From NCBI RefSeq assembly GCF_030445035.2, contig NC_080673.1, forward strand, positions 35,398,365 through 35,462,364: 64,000 nucleotides of DNA, in the 5' to 3' direction. Below the pieces are notes generated by a model. That model did no database searches and was not told where the DNA came from. It saw only the letters and a list, made by a program, of their open reading frames with translations. Source of the stretch: Dasypus novemcinctus (Eukaryota; Chordata; Mammalia; Cingulata; Dasypodidae). Of this stretch, positions 35,452 to 46,612 are shown piece by piece (within the stretch, counting starts at the first letter, position 1; every line of letters starts with the position of its first letter). The position numbers were made by a program, and so were the translations under genes.

Positions 35452-36650
35452 ATTTACTGGAAGCACAGAGGGCTTATAGGCAGAATTGATTCTGCATTTC
35501 AGAAACTCATATTTCTCTATCTCCCACTAAAATACTGAAAAGTGCTGGGAGAAGTTTTAAAATAATCTTGCGCATGCACCTGTGTGTGTGTCACAATTGA
35601 AGAAGAGAGAAATATTTGATTTTCTGAGGCAAAAATATTTTCTCATAGTTCCTGCCCTCATGGGTGTTAAGTGACTAGCTAAAGGGTTTTTCACTTTAAA
35701 AAATTTAGTAGTGACACCCGCCCAAAAAAAAAAATTAACATCTTTAACAATCAAGTAAATTTTACATGTGCTTCAACAGGAATTTGTCAGTAGCTCTCTT
35801 CAGGCATTTAGCAGGAGTGCCACTCCTTCCAAAGGTTTAAGAAAACATGAAAACCACAAAGAATGCTTGCAATTATTTTCTCTTGGTTGGCAGAACAGAT
35901 GCCTTTCCTCAGGGAAAATGCTTTAGGTCAAAACAAAGCCATATTCATTCAAAAATACATTGTTTAGTAAACGCTCAGGCTCTGGATTATATAAAATTTA
36001 CTTTCATACCCTAGTATCTCAGTTTTCTAGGAAAGTAAAATAGAGCAGGAAGCCATGCAGAGGATAAAGTGTTAGAAGAATCAACAACGCCAAGGGCAAG
36101 AGAAGTTTGAGAAATAACAATGCAAGCCAAATGCAAAGAAACCTGCTAATGTGGGTGTGATTTTGTTTAGGGTCATTCAGCAGCACCTGACTGGCTTTAT
36201 TTATAAGGTCATTGTCAAATCTAGCTGCAAAATAAGGATGAGGTGAAACACAAAGGAAGAATATTATTTTAGATGTATAACTTTTCAAATATAATCTTCT
36301 TGCTGAAATTCCAGTGAGAATTTAAGTGACTCCAATAAAAAAAAATCTGTCAATCAGAGAGTGTTTATTACCCAGGCACTGTTCTAACCAATATGAAAAT
36401 GATACAAAATAAAGAGGGGTCATCATCTGTAGTCTAGTAGAGTAAATGGATTAATCTGTGCACGCACACACACACATATGAATGCAAACTCGGCTTCTGT
36501 AGGGAGGGGCAGAAAATTCAACTATATGGACATATAATAGCTTCATTTAGAAAAATCTCAATTAGAAAACTAACAAAATCAGAAAACTTGGGGAGTAATT
36601 ATTTTTATTACAAATAGATATAACATGGGCTCATAAGGTATGTCCTTTAT

Positions 36651-37083
36651 TTATTTTTAAAGAATTATTTATTTCTCTCCACCCCCACCCCCCCCCACTC
36701 TTCCCAGTTTCCCCATTCCCCACCCCAGTTGTCTGTTCTCTGTGTCTATTTGTTGCATCTTGTTTCTTTGTCCGCTTCTGTTGTTGTCAGCGGCACAGGA
36801 ATCTGTGTCTCTTTGTTGAGTCATCTTGTTGTGTCAGCTCTTCGTGTGTGTGGCACCATTCCTGGGCAGGCTGCACTTTGTTTTGCACTGGGGGCTCTCC
36901 TTACCAGGCGCACTCCTTGCGCGTGGGGCTCCCCTATGGCGGGGGGAGGGGACACCCCTGTGTGGCACGGCACTCCTTGTGCGCATCAGCACTGCACATG
37001 GGCCAGCTCCACATGGGTCAAGGAGGCCTGGGGTTTGAACTGCAGACCTCCCATATGATAGATGGGTGCCAAGTCCGTTTCCC
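36651..37083 (-). mobile_element. DAS-type SINE, long subfamily, full length
   Basis: The head at the right reads GGGAAACGGACTTGGCACCC on the minus strand. The body holds a C-rich run (36,680-36,697) and the tail lies at the left. It is flanked by GGTATGTCCTTTAT (36,637-36,650) and GGTATGTTCTTTAT (37,084-37,097), one mismatch apart. Confidence 0.9.
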
Positions 37084-37342
37084 GGTATGTTCTTTATATA
37101 GCAAGTCTCATGTTATTGAATTGGCAGCACTCCCTCTCTCCTTCACAAGTCTACAAAACACCTTTGGAACATATATCTTGCGCAAATATGAACTTACACC
37201 GGTGACCATCAAATTGTAAATTTCTTAAGGTCAAACATGGGCCTTATTTGCCTTTATATCGAGTACTCTGCAGATAGAAGGGGTGAAGAATTGAGGAATG
37301 AATGATGGGACAGGTGGGTAAATGTTTCAATGAGAAGCTGAG

Positions 37343-37693
37343 GGGAAATGGACTTGGCCAATGGTTAGGGCGTCCGTCTACCATATGGGAGGTCCGCGGT
37401 TCAAACCCCGGGCCTCCTTGACCCGTGTGGAGCTGGCCCATGCGCAGCCCTGATGCGCAAAAGAAGTGCCCTGCCACGCAGGGGTGTCCCCCGTGTAGGG
37501 GAGCCCCACGAGCAAGGAGTGCACCCCATAGGGAGAAAGAAAGTGCAGCCTACCCAGAAATGGCGCAGCCCACACTTCCGCTGACGACAACAGAAGCGGA
37601 CAAAGAAACAAGACGCAGCAAATAGACACAGGGAACAGACAACCGGGGGAGGGGGAGGAATTAAATAAATAATAAATAAATCTTAAAAAAAAA
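37343..37693 (+). mobile_element. DAS-type SINE, short subfamily, full length
   Basis: It starts GGGAAATGGACTTGGCCAAT and carries the short-subfamily junction (CCCACACTTCCGCTGACGAC). An 8-bp duplication, AAGCTGAG, lies at 37,335-37,342 and 37,694-37,701. It points the opposite way to the SINE 260 bp upstream. Confidence 0.88.
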
Positions 37694-38209
37694 AAGCTGA
37701 GTCCAGGAGATTTTAAAGAATATCACCAAATTCCAGGATATGTCAGGCAGTTTGTTTTGGTTAGTAGGCTCAGTTGGTGTCCAAATACAGGAAGAGGGCT
37801 TGGCATTTTCATCATTAACTGAGGAAAGGTCAGCTCCTGGCCTGGTCCAGTAGGACTATGCTTTTACTCCAATGCCACATCTTAGTTTTACGGACTTTAT
37901 CTTGATTTCATATCCCAGCCTAAGCATCCCTGGATCATTTTCACGGCAGCTCCTCCCAGTACTCAGCCTCAGTAGCCGGCCTTGCAAGGCTTAGAAAGGG
38001 CAGCTCCTCAAAAAGTGGCATTTCAGGCTCCACCCCTAATTCTGCAGGCAGTAGTACCCTTCCTTCCCACCCTTTGTAGAGCACCGCATGTGGTTACATT
38101 GTTTGCAGGAACTAGTTTAACAAAGTCTGAGAAGAGGTTGGGTGAGGTTTCTGATTTGCATGCCACAGCACTTGCTTGATCTAAATTTAATGCAGCCCAA
38201 GTATGTAAG

Positions 38210-38330
38210 TATATAAGCTTCATGAGGGCAGGGATTTTTGTCTGTTTTCACTAGTACATTCCCTGCTTCAGAGGAACAGTGTCTGACATAGTAGGCATTC
38301 AATAAATACTTGTTAAATGAATGAAAGTTA
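38210..38330 (+). mobile_element. L2 LINE 3' end
   Basis: ATAAGCTTCATGAGGGCAGG, AGTGTCTGACATAGTAGGCA and TTCAATAAATACTTGTTAAA match the L2 3' terminus. It ends about 300 bp before the CpG island. Confidence 0.75.
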
Positions 38331-38629
38331 CTGTTGGTATTGTTTTGGCAGATTGCCTTTACTTTTTGTTTTATCCATCTCGCTTCAGAGAGCTGGAAAC
38401 TAGAGGGAGTCTTTGAATTCCAATTTCTCTTCCTCCTACAGTCTAGAAATTCCGCCCAAGGGGTTCTGGCAAAGCCTTGCAGGGGGCCCCTCGGAAAATT
38501 AATGACAAGTCACGGCCACCGAGGGCGGGGGAAAGAGAGAGTTGCAAAACGTTCTTTCCCACTTTTTGATCCTGCTTTTTATTTGGAGTTAGGGGTGTCT
38601 TGAACACAGAAAACCGGGGGTTACTCTAG

Positions 38630-39580
38630 CCGCATTCCCTGCGGGGCCGTCTGGGTCCGGTTTGTAGCGAGCCGAGCCCCGCAAGCACCTCTTGTCCGTG
38701 CCAGCACCTGTTGGGTGGCCAGTGGGTGGCTCAAGTCCGCGCGAGCCGGGGCTGCCCCTCCTGCAGCGCCGACCCCCGCGCGCTCCGTCCGCCGCGGGCG
38801 GGAGAGCTGCTCAGCCCCCCCGGCCGGCCGCGCGCTCCGCCGGGCTCGGCCCACGGCCCCCTCCTCCCGACCGCCGCGGGGCTGGGGGAAGGTAGAGAAG
38901 GGGAGGGGACAAGCCGGATCCTTCGGGCCGCCCCAGCCTGCTCCCTCGCCCGTGTGGAGCCGCCGCTCACTCGGAGTCCCGAGGTTTGCGCCCGAGCCCA
39001 GGGCGTGGGGGAGGCGAGGAGGAGCCGCCGGGATCCCGCCGTGACCCGGAGCCGCCGAATTTCCCTGGGCTTCGAGGACCGGGAGACGACCCAAAGAAGG
39101 TGAACTTTGGTCGCGGAAAACTCAAGCCAGGTGCCGGAATTCGTGCGGCGGCGGTCGGGACGCGGCGCCGCCTGCGCGCCGGGTTGTGGCGCGCGAGTGC
39201 CGGGGCCTCGCTCCGCCCGCGACCGGCACGGCCTGGCCCGGAGCCTCCCGAACCCTCCGGCTCTGCGGCCCGGGGCACCCGCCGCGGCGCCCTCGCCTGC
39301 TTTCTTCCCCTCCCCCTTCGGGGGTGGGGGTGGGGCGAGGAGCGGGGAGCCCGGAGACCGCATCTATTGGCAGCTTTGTTATTGATCAGAAAGTGCCCGC
39401 CGCCACCTCGGCTTCCAGGCTGGCTCCGTGCGACCCTTGAGTTTTCGCCTCTGTCCAGGCCCCCAAACTGACAGGTGCTCCCAGCAACTTGCTGGTGACT
39501 TCCCGGCGCTCCCGCGTCTCCCCCGCGTCCCCACCCCCTCTTTCCTCCCTCGCCTTCGCCCCCACCCCCACCACTTCGGC
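38630..39580 (+). promoter_or_regulatory. CpG island promoter of PDGFC
   Basis: About 950 bp of very GC-rich, CpG-dense sequence stands out from the AT-rich flanks and ends about 270 bp before the PDGFC start codon. The densest part is 38,740-39,330. It contains GC-box or EGR-like motifs, for example GCGGGCGGG at 38,794 and GCGTGGGGG at 39,003. There is also an inverted CCAAT box (ATTGG, 39,366-39,370) followed within 10 bp by a CTTTGTT motif (39,374-39,380), and a G-tract cluster at 39,320-39,347. No TATA box is evident. Long ORFs on both strands here come from GC-rich composition. PDGFC is known to respond to EGR1 in smooth muscle; whether these sites mediate that is inference. Confidence 0.85.
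39320..39347 (+). other. G-tract cluster with quadruplex potential
   Basis: Runs of five, five, four and four G separated by short loops, preceded by a C-rich stretch on the same strand (39,307-39,316). It lies within the CpG island. Confidence 0.6.
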
Positions 39581-39847
39581 ACAGCTCAGGATTTGTTTAA
39601 ACCTTGGGAAACTGGTTCAGGTCCAGGTTTTGCTTTGATCCTTTTCAAAAACTGGAGACACAGAAGAGGGCTCTAGGAAAAAGTTTTGGATGGGATTATG
39701 TGGAAACTACCCTGCGATTCTCTGCTGCCAGAGCAGGCTCGGCGCTTCCACCCCAGTGCAGCCTTCCCCTGGCGGTGGTGAAAGAGACTCGGGAGCCGCT
39801 GCTTCGAAAGTGCCCGCCGTGAGTGAGCTCTCGCCCCAGTCAGCCAA
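39420..39847 (+). other. PDGFC: PDGFC 5' untranslated leader (5' limit not determined)
   Basis: The sequence directly upstream of the PDGFC start reads as a continuous leader without a convincing splice acceptor, so it is probably transcribed as part of exon 1. It falls from very GC-rich (before about 39,580) to moderate GC. It has only two ATGs, at 39,690 and 39,698, although the ATG-free stretch upstream runs for about 1 kb. The transcription start cannot be read from sequence; no TATA box stands at a clear position, as is usual for CpG-island promoters. The 5' coordinate given is a guess. Confidence 0.6.
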
Positions 39848-39875
39848 ATGCTCCTCTTCGGGCTTCTCCTGCTGA
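39690..39875 (+). other. Upstream ORF overlapping the PDGFC start codon (61 codons)
   Basis: The ATG at 39,690 (T at -3, G at +4) opens a 61-codon frame that crosses the PDGFC ATG at 39,848 in a different frame and stops at 39,875, 28 bases into the coding sequence. Ribosomes that start here cannot reach the PDGFC start by simple reinitiation, so the frame should lower PDGFC translation unless it is skipped by leaky scanning. I assign no function to the peptide. Confidence 0.55.
39698..39781 (+). other. Second upstream ORF in the PDGFC leader (27 codons)
   Basis: A second ATG lies 8 bases after the first, at 39,698 (A at -3, T at +4), and opens a 27-codon frame ending at TGA 39,779-39,781. 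It is in the same phase as the PDGFC frame but is separated from it by the stop and 66 bases. A short upstream frame ending well before the main ATG would allow reinitiation, unlike the overlapping frame that starts just before it. Confidence 0.55.
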
Positions 39876-39965
39876 CATCTGCCCTGGCCGGCCAGAGACC
39901 CGGGACTCATGCTGAGTCCAACCTGAGCAGTAAATTCCAGTTCTCCACCAACAAGGAACAGAACG
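39848..39965 (+). CDS. PDGFC: PDGFC coding exon 1 (partial CDS: signal peptide and mature N-terminus)
   Basis: This is the first coding exon of platelet-derived growth factor C, a secreted dimeric ligand that becomes active on PDGF receptors after its N-terminal CUB domain is removed by proteolysis. The 39 complete codons plus one base match the recognised PDGFC N-terminus: a short leader with a run of leucines, then LTSALAGQR, then ESNLSSKFQFS and NKEQN. Residues 1-22 look like a signal peptide (hydrophobic core at residues 2-14), with likely cleavage after Ala22. Compared with the human protein as I know it, residues 2, 18, 21 and 33 differ (Leu, Pro, His and Thr here). The exon ends after the first base of codon 40 (phase 1) at a G|GTAAGA donor, with GT at 39,966-39,967. 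The reading frame continues openly for about 60 bp past the donor, but that translation no longer resembles PDGF-C. The start ATG has C at -3 and C at +4, a weak context. The CUB and growth-factor exons lie outside the window. Confidence 0.96.
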
Positions 39966-40319
39966 GTAAGACTGCTCCCCCATTCTCCTTTCTCGCTGTG
40001 TTAAGTGTGGCACTGTGCGTTGGTGTGTGATGTGCAGCAGCCTGGGAGGGTACAGTCGTCTCTCTCTGCCTGCGAAGGCGCGCTGCGTTCCTTGGCGTGG
40101 ACTTTTGGAGGTTACGTGTAGTTTGCAACTTTGGAAACAGCGACAAGAGCTCTAACTGGCAACGTGCGTGCCACTGTAGCCTCAGATGGAAAGAGGACAT
40201 TCTGGGAGCAATTGTGAACGTCAGTTCAAACGCTCCATTGCAGGACCTCGCACTGCCAGAGTTAGAAGTTCAAGAACTGCCTCTAAAAACGAATCATCCA
40301 AAATGAATGAGTTTTGGCA

Positions 40320-43300
40320 TGTTTGACTTCACGCAGACTTTTTTTTAGCGGGGTGGGGTGGCGGGGGATGGGGCACTTCAAGGAAATGTACCGGATGCGT
40401 TAATTAAAGCACTATAGATGGAGAAGCATCAATTAATCAGTCAGTAGATAGGAAATATAGAGGTCAAGAGGCCTTGAGGATGTTTTTAGGCAGATTAAAA
40501 TTGTATTTCTCTTGCGCTTTTTTTTTTTTTTAAGTGCCTTTGTACCCTTAAGTTCTTACCTTTCTGGTGGTGTGTTTTTGTATGTATTGGTGAATGACTG
40601 CTATTTTGTGTGTGCTGGAAACGACTTAATCCAGCATAGGAAATGAGAATTACTTTCAGCTTTCAAGTGTACCTGAAATGTTTAGAAAACTCTCAGATGC
40701 AAGTTCCCTTGGGCTGGGATTGCACGGAGCTGGAGAAAGGCTCCTTTCATAAAGCCAGGGCAGCTTCAGGGTGTGTAATTTGTTTAGCCTCTGAACCCCA
40801 TATGATTTACATCATTCCATTTTTAAACTCTTTTTCTCTTGATCTTCTGTTATGAAGTCATCTGTGAGAAGACGTTGTACATAGACATTTTATACTGCAC
40901 ATGAAACCACAATGCTAATAGAAGCTGTCTAAAATTAGACTATTAAGCACCTTTTTTACAAGTAGTGTCTCTTAATGTTATTTGAAAGAAAAAATGCATG
41001 TTTTTACTACTTTGCATGCTGTCTGTTCAGTGCAAGGATGCTGTCATTTCATTAACCAGGCAGAAGGAACACCAGCGCCATACCTAGAGACTTAGAATGG
41101 TGTGTACTATATTTTGAAGCCTTGGTAACTTTTTCTTTAAGTTCTGGGGTGTTTCAAACCCTCAATTTTTTAAACGTATACACTCTGAAGTGTTCTTTAC
41201 GATAAGACAACAGAAAGTTCTTGAGTCTAAAAATAGGTAGAGTTTTCCTGGGACTTTGGTAGACATTATTTTATTTGTTGCATGTGTGCCAAGATATAGT
41301 ATCACATTTATCAGTCAACGTTATTAATGTGGTTGTTTCTTGCAACTTGCTAATGTGGTGGCACATGGCACCTGCAGGCCGCTTGAGCTGCTGATCAAAG
41401 GGCAGCCTAGGGATCTATCTCTAATCACAGGAGCTGCAGAGGACAGGAGAAAGTGATCAAAGGAGCCACAGCACCAGCTTTACCCTGGCAGGAAACAGAT
41501 CAGACCAAGCTTTGTTCTTTCGCATGTAAAATAAATGTCCAGTGGAAAATATTGCTTGTTAATAGCCAAACTTCCCTCAGATGACAACAATGCACAGTGT
41601 TCCTGGCTTCTGCCTCCTAACTTTGATTTTTTCTCATTGGTGTCTGTTTTCCCCTACCACTGTCTTATTCTAGCCTTCTGCTGGCGGCTCTCTTCTTCAC
41701 CTGCCTTTGCTACCTGTGCTTCTTGTTGTCCTTTCCTTGTAATTCTCTCCTTGTGATCCACATGCCTTCACCACTTTGTAATGGTCCCCAGAGCTCTCAT
41801 GTGGTCATTGGCCTCTTTACCAATCATATCCAGAGTAAGTTCACACCCTTGGGAGAAGAGAGTTCATTAAGCCAGGCCACCCACATTCTGTTGCCATCAG
41901 AGGCTGCTGGGCCATTTCCATTCCTAAGATGCATGATGCTAAAAATAGCCTGGTAGTTTCCTAATCTGTGGGCAGAGGATTGGGCTATGTTTAGCTCTTG
42001 GGAGCTTTGGCAGCAGGAAGTAACTAGGGGTAGGGTAACTACTCACCTAGCTTTGAGCCTAAGGAGAAGTGGGACAGGCCAGCACTAGGGGGCAATGTAG
42101 AGCTATTTTCCTACATGTATCAGGTTGATTTTTATACTTCAAGGTTCCAAGATTTGAGGATAACAGGTAGGTGATAAAGAAGATCCCCCTGGAATGTGAT
42201 CAGATTTGCTGGAACAACTTCTACTTCTTTTTTTTTTTTTTTTTTTTTTTGACTTTGAAAGTTTCCATTCCCTCATGTGGGAATGTATTTTTGTGTGTTT
42301 TTTATTTTGGCCTCATAATGATTGATTTTTGATTGTCCTCTGCTCTCTTTATTTAGATGATTGTATTGTCCAATTCTGAAAGTAGAAAGCCTTCTGAGGA
42401 TGTCACGCAGAAAATGCCATTGCAGGGTTCATTCATTGTATCACTCTGTGCAAGGTCTTCTAAGTGCTAAATCGGAAAGGTCCAAATTGACCTATTGTGA
42501 CTATGGGAGGCCATTCCTGCTTTAAAGGACTCTTCCTCTAGTATTCCAAAGTCTCCAATGGTATTGACTCACACAAAATCCCTAGGTCTACTGTCATTAG
42601 AAGTGCTATAAATGGAAATTGGTTGCTCTAGCCAGTGATAGATTTATGGATTTAGGCTGGAACATATGGAGAGTCTTCAAAAATAGTTTTGGGGGATATG
42701 TGCCATTTACACTATTACTTATCTGTGTGTGTGTGTTTTACAATATTGGATTGTATTACATGCAGTTTACTGTAAAAATAGCTTTATGCTTAAATGTTAT
42801 TTGCATGTGTCCTTCATTCTTAACCTATTTCTAATCCTGAGATCTCACATATAGGGGCTCAAGATTTAACTTAAGGGGAGTGATTAAAGATAAGAACACT
42901 GATTTGCAGGAGGGTTTCTGGCCTTTCCTGTGCCACCATAGAAAAATTGCCACTATCCAAGTGTACCCATTTTAGATAGGAATGCCTACCATGGGATGAT
43001 TAAGTTCTGGCATAGTGCTTTTGAGTTGTAGTAAAGTAGATCATTTACAACAAAATACAAAATGAAATAAAACTTACTTTGTTTATTGTATATAGCAGAA
43101 ATAGAGGGCAGTCACAAAGTTGCTGGTGGGTTATTTCTCATCATTGGTGAGTGCTTTTAATTTACACAATGATTTGGAACATGCTTTACTTTTCTCGTTT
43201 TCCTTAACTATTTTGAATGTAGATTTGGAACTTGCCTCCATTAGTTAGGATTAGCATTATGAACATCATTTACTGTATGTGCTCTAGTCCTCAATGACTT

Positions 43301-44470
43301 TTGCAACCTGTGGGGCCCTTTACTTTGGGGAGAAATGTTCCCCTTATAATGTTTTTTTGAACACATACGTCTTGTGTTTATTATTTTCTCTTTTTCTCAG
43401 AGCTCAATTTTTGTTCTTGCCACTGCCAATGTGACTATGTCTAATAACCCTGACCACTTCTGTTCCTTTTTAGGTGCAGCTTCTAAGCTTGCATGTATTG
43501 GAAAACAGATAATCACAATTTTAGAATAGTGTCAAGTAATAGGCCCTGAGTAAGTACCAAAGGGACTTTCCTCTGAGTTAGTCTATACGTTTTAGTGCAT
43601 GACCTTTGTGACATTTATTTTTGTTGTTCAGAGGCTTTTTTTTTTTAAGCTTCCCCCTGGTTCTCTGTTCTGTTCCAGATAGTTGAGGAAGTTGAATAAA
43701 TAAAGTGCCATTATGTAATGGTGAGAGTTCTTTTTCACAATTGATAACTAAAAAACTCTATTTTATTTTATGGCAACTTTTCCTCTTCCAAATATTGTTC
43801 ACAAAGTCTTTTACATTTAGTCTGATATATTTTTATATTTACCTCTAAAAGATGTTCTGAAGGTACAAGGGTCTGTAGGAAACCTTCAGGGACCACTATA
43901 CAATTGGGTAAATAGTTGTAAATAGTTTCTAGGAACAGACACTAAACTTTCTTCAGGTACCAAAATCTTAGCCATGTCTTATTTCATCTTTCCTGCAACT
44001 TTTTTTCTTACATTTCTTCTTTAGATTCACTTCTACTTCATGTTTCTTCAGCCTTTGTAGTGGTAAAATTCTAAGTTTTATCTACAAACTTACATAACTA
44101 TTTTAGAAACAGAAATGTAAAGGCAGTGATATGTTAAATAAATAATAGTTGAATCAAAACATTCAAATTTCCATAGTACACCCCCGAAATAGTTTCCAGG
44201 ACTACTAAAATTTTTCTCCATAAACTTCTGTTTATATCAGCCAGAATGGAGAAGTCATATTCAAAGTCCCTTTATTTCATTAGTCTAATTTTAATTTTTC
44301 TGATTGTTTTATTTTGAAAAATGATATGTAGCCAGAATAGTCAATGATTTCCTTTCCTGTGATTGGGAAATGAGCAGTCCCTGGTCAAACTGGTATTGTT
44401 TATTTAATTTAAGATTCTTTTGTTCTCTGCTTTTGCCTCTGGCTAATTGCCACTGATGATTTCACTTTCT
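40320..44470. other. Proximal PDGFC intron 1, repeat-poor
   Basis: About 4 kb without full-length SINEs or L1s. It contains two ATCAAAG (TCF/LEF-like) motifs at 41,394 and 41,456. No exon is visible. Confidence 0.4.
42228..42250. repeat. Poly(T) tract of 23 bases
   Basis: An uninterrupted T-run in PDGFC intron 1. It could be the tail of an antisense retroelement, but no body is recognisable next to it. Confidence 0.95.
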
Positions 44471-44490
44471 GTGTCAAAAATAAATTACAG

Positions 44491-44694
44491 GGGAGTGGAT
44501 GTCGCTCAAGTGGTTAAGTGCCTGCTTCCCACGTATGAGGTCCCAGGTTTGATCCCTGGTACTGCCTAAAAACAAACAAACAAAACCTTCTGCCATTGGA
44601 GAGCAGATGTAGCTCAGTACTTGAGCACCTGCTTCCCCTGTAGAGGTCCTGGGTTCAATCCCTGGTACCTCCTAGTAAGTAAGTAAGTAAGTAA
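44491..44694 (+). mobile_element. Two adjacent simple tRNA-like SINE units
   Basis: The first unit (from 44,491) reads GGGAGTGGATGTCGCTCAAG then GGTTTGATCCCTGG and ends in a CAAACAAACAAAA tail. The second (from about 44,600) reads GAGCAGATGTAGCTCAGTAC then GGTTCAATCCCTGG and ends in a TAAG tetranucleotide repeat (44,674-44,693). Each is only a tRNA-like head with a tail. Confidence 0.75.
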
Positions 44695-44999
44695 CAGTTG
44701 ATTGTTACCTTCCTCTACCCATCTCCCTGCTCTTGATGAATTCAAACAGCATAGCAATGCTTAAGAGAAAAGGATATTCTACTAAAATCTAAAGTACTCT
44801 ATTGAGAGCTAATTCAAAATCTTTAGGTATGCCATACCTCTACTTTGAACTTATTTGCATTAAAGAGTAACCTTATTCCATAATATCCTTTAATGCCCCA
44901 GATATCTGTACAGTACTTTTGCTTAAAGTTAGACTTTTACACCTTTTTTACTTATCTTCCAACTATCCTTTTGACTGTGGGGGGATATGATTACAAGAT

Positions 45000-46490
45000 A
45001 CTGGCCCTGTTTAATTTCAGCTACACACAAAAAGATGTGAACTGAGCGTAGGGTATTTATACTCCAAAATTAATCTTCTATTATTTGTCATAATCTATCC
45101 TATACCTCAGTGAATTGTGTGCTAATGGACAAGCTGAACTAATTAATGAGAAGTCTTATAGAACAGGTCATTCATGTCTGTCTATATCAGCACCATTGCT
45201 GTTAAGAAATTATTTATACCCAGCTTGTCTTTTGTGGTTATTAGTCCAATTAATTTCTTTTCAGTGAGAACCATTTTAGGTATTCTTATTCCACTTAAAA
45301 TTTTTAGTGATGCCATAGAGCGTGGCTATTTCAGCAGTCATACTCGTTATACCTCTTTTCTAGATTTTAGCACAGTTTTATAGGGAATAGGGATATTTGA
45401 TATCTTCAAACATAATTCAGAAGATGCAAGCTGCCATTGATTTGATTTTCAAGACTAAAGGTTTATTTCTGTCTTTTAAAGTGTCAGCCTTATTAAGTCA
45501 TGTTGATTTTCCTCACCATTTGTTAGCAAGGAGTTACCATCTTTTTATTCTCTAGTAGCACCTATCAGCTGTACTACTCTTGGTCACATATAATATGTTG
45601 ATTTATATGGAAATCTAAATGTTTTGGCTTAGATTATTAGATATTAATAAATTCCCCATTTATTAATTAATAATCAACAAATTATTAAATAAATAATACC
45701 ATTTTTGTATATTTTTTTCTCCAACACTGCCTCCAACTGTGATTTTTTTCCCCCACATCTCCCTTTTCCATCTCCTAAGGACATCTCCGGCAGTTGATTT
45801 TCACCTGGTGTTATGGATCAGTACAAACATATTGGTTTTAAGTACTGAAATACATCCTGTGAGTTGGGAAGGAGTTACTGCTCCTCCTCCAGGACAACTG
45901 AACTGTCTGATTATTCAGAATCTAGAGGTTCATGACTAGCACAACTGGAGGCCTCTAGAGAACTGCTCCAAGCCTGTGGGCTTCCGTCTGACTGAGCATT
46001 ATGCCTGCCACATTTAATGTTAGACGTTTTGACATTTTTAGCTGTGAACAGTTTTGTTCATATTGGAGTTAAAACTCCTCTCTCTGTCTCTCCCCACTTG
46101 GCACCTAGGCTTCATCCATGGCCTGAAGAGCCTGGGCTATGGAAGGGGTGCAGTCTCTTTCAAGCCCCCTTTCTGCATTTCTTTTGGTCCTAATGCCTTA
46201 AGAGCAAGGGTGCTGGGAGAAGAGATGTGGGATGAGAGACATGGCACACTGGACATGAGATCAGAACCCTCAGCTTGTTTGTCCCTGCTTCCGTGGCTAA
46301 TGCTGGCCTGCTGCCTTTGCATGGTAGCACCTTCCTGTCATCTAGATTTAGTGGTCCACCTCCTCAGGGAGGTGTTCTTCTGTAGCCACTCTATTCCATC
46401 GAGATTAATGAACTGAAGAGCACTTATCACTCACTGATATTCTTTTTTTTTTTTTTTTTAATTAGCTTATTTATTGTCTACCCTCTTCTC
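45000..46490. other. PDGFC intron 1, no feature seen
   Basis: Unique-looking sequence. ORFs near 46,050-46,420 on both strands lack splice context and family similarity. A poly-T tract lies near 46,443-46,459. Confidence 0.4.
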
Positions 46491-46494
46491 TTCT

Positions 46495-46612
46495 CCCTGT
46501 AGAATGTTAATTCCTTGAGACCATGGACCTTTTTGGGCTTGCTGTCTGCTGAAGCTCTAGCACTTGGTATAAAGTATGTGCTCAGTATGTATTTGCTGAA
46601 TGGTTCTAAATG
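46495..46612 (+). mobile_element. L2 LINE 3' end
   Basis: GTTAATTCCTTGAGACCATG, TCTAGCACTTGGTATAAAGT and GCTCAGTATGTATTTGCTGA follow the L2 3' terminal order. Confidence 0.65.

Noticed and set aside
38731-39363. 210-codon ORF on the minus strand in the CpG island
   Set aside because: Overlapping long ORFs in several frames on both strands are expected from GC-rich, stop-poor DNA. The translation is Arg/Gly/Pro/Ala-rich and has no recognisable domain.
39604-39822. 72-codon ORF in the PDGFC leader
   Set aside because: It begins at TTG, not ATG, so it is not a plausible eukaryotic upstream frame.
40097-40306. 69-codon ORF just inside PDGFC intron 1
   Set aside because: It lies after a consensus donor, shows no PDGF-C similarity and has no convincing flanking splice sites.
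46054-46416. 120-codon ORF in intron 1 as a hidden exon
   Set aside because: No similarity to a known protein and no supporting acceptor/donor pair was recognised; there is also an opposing ORF on the other strand.
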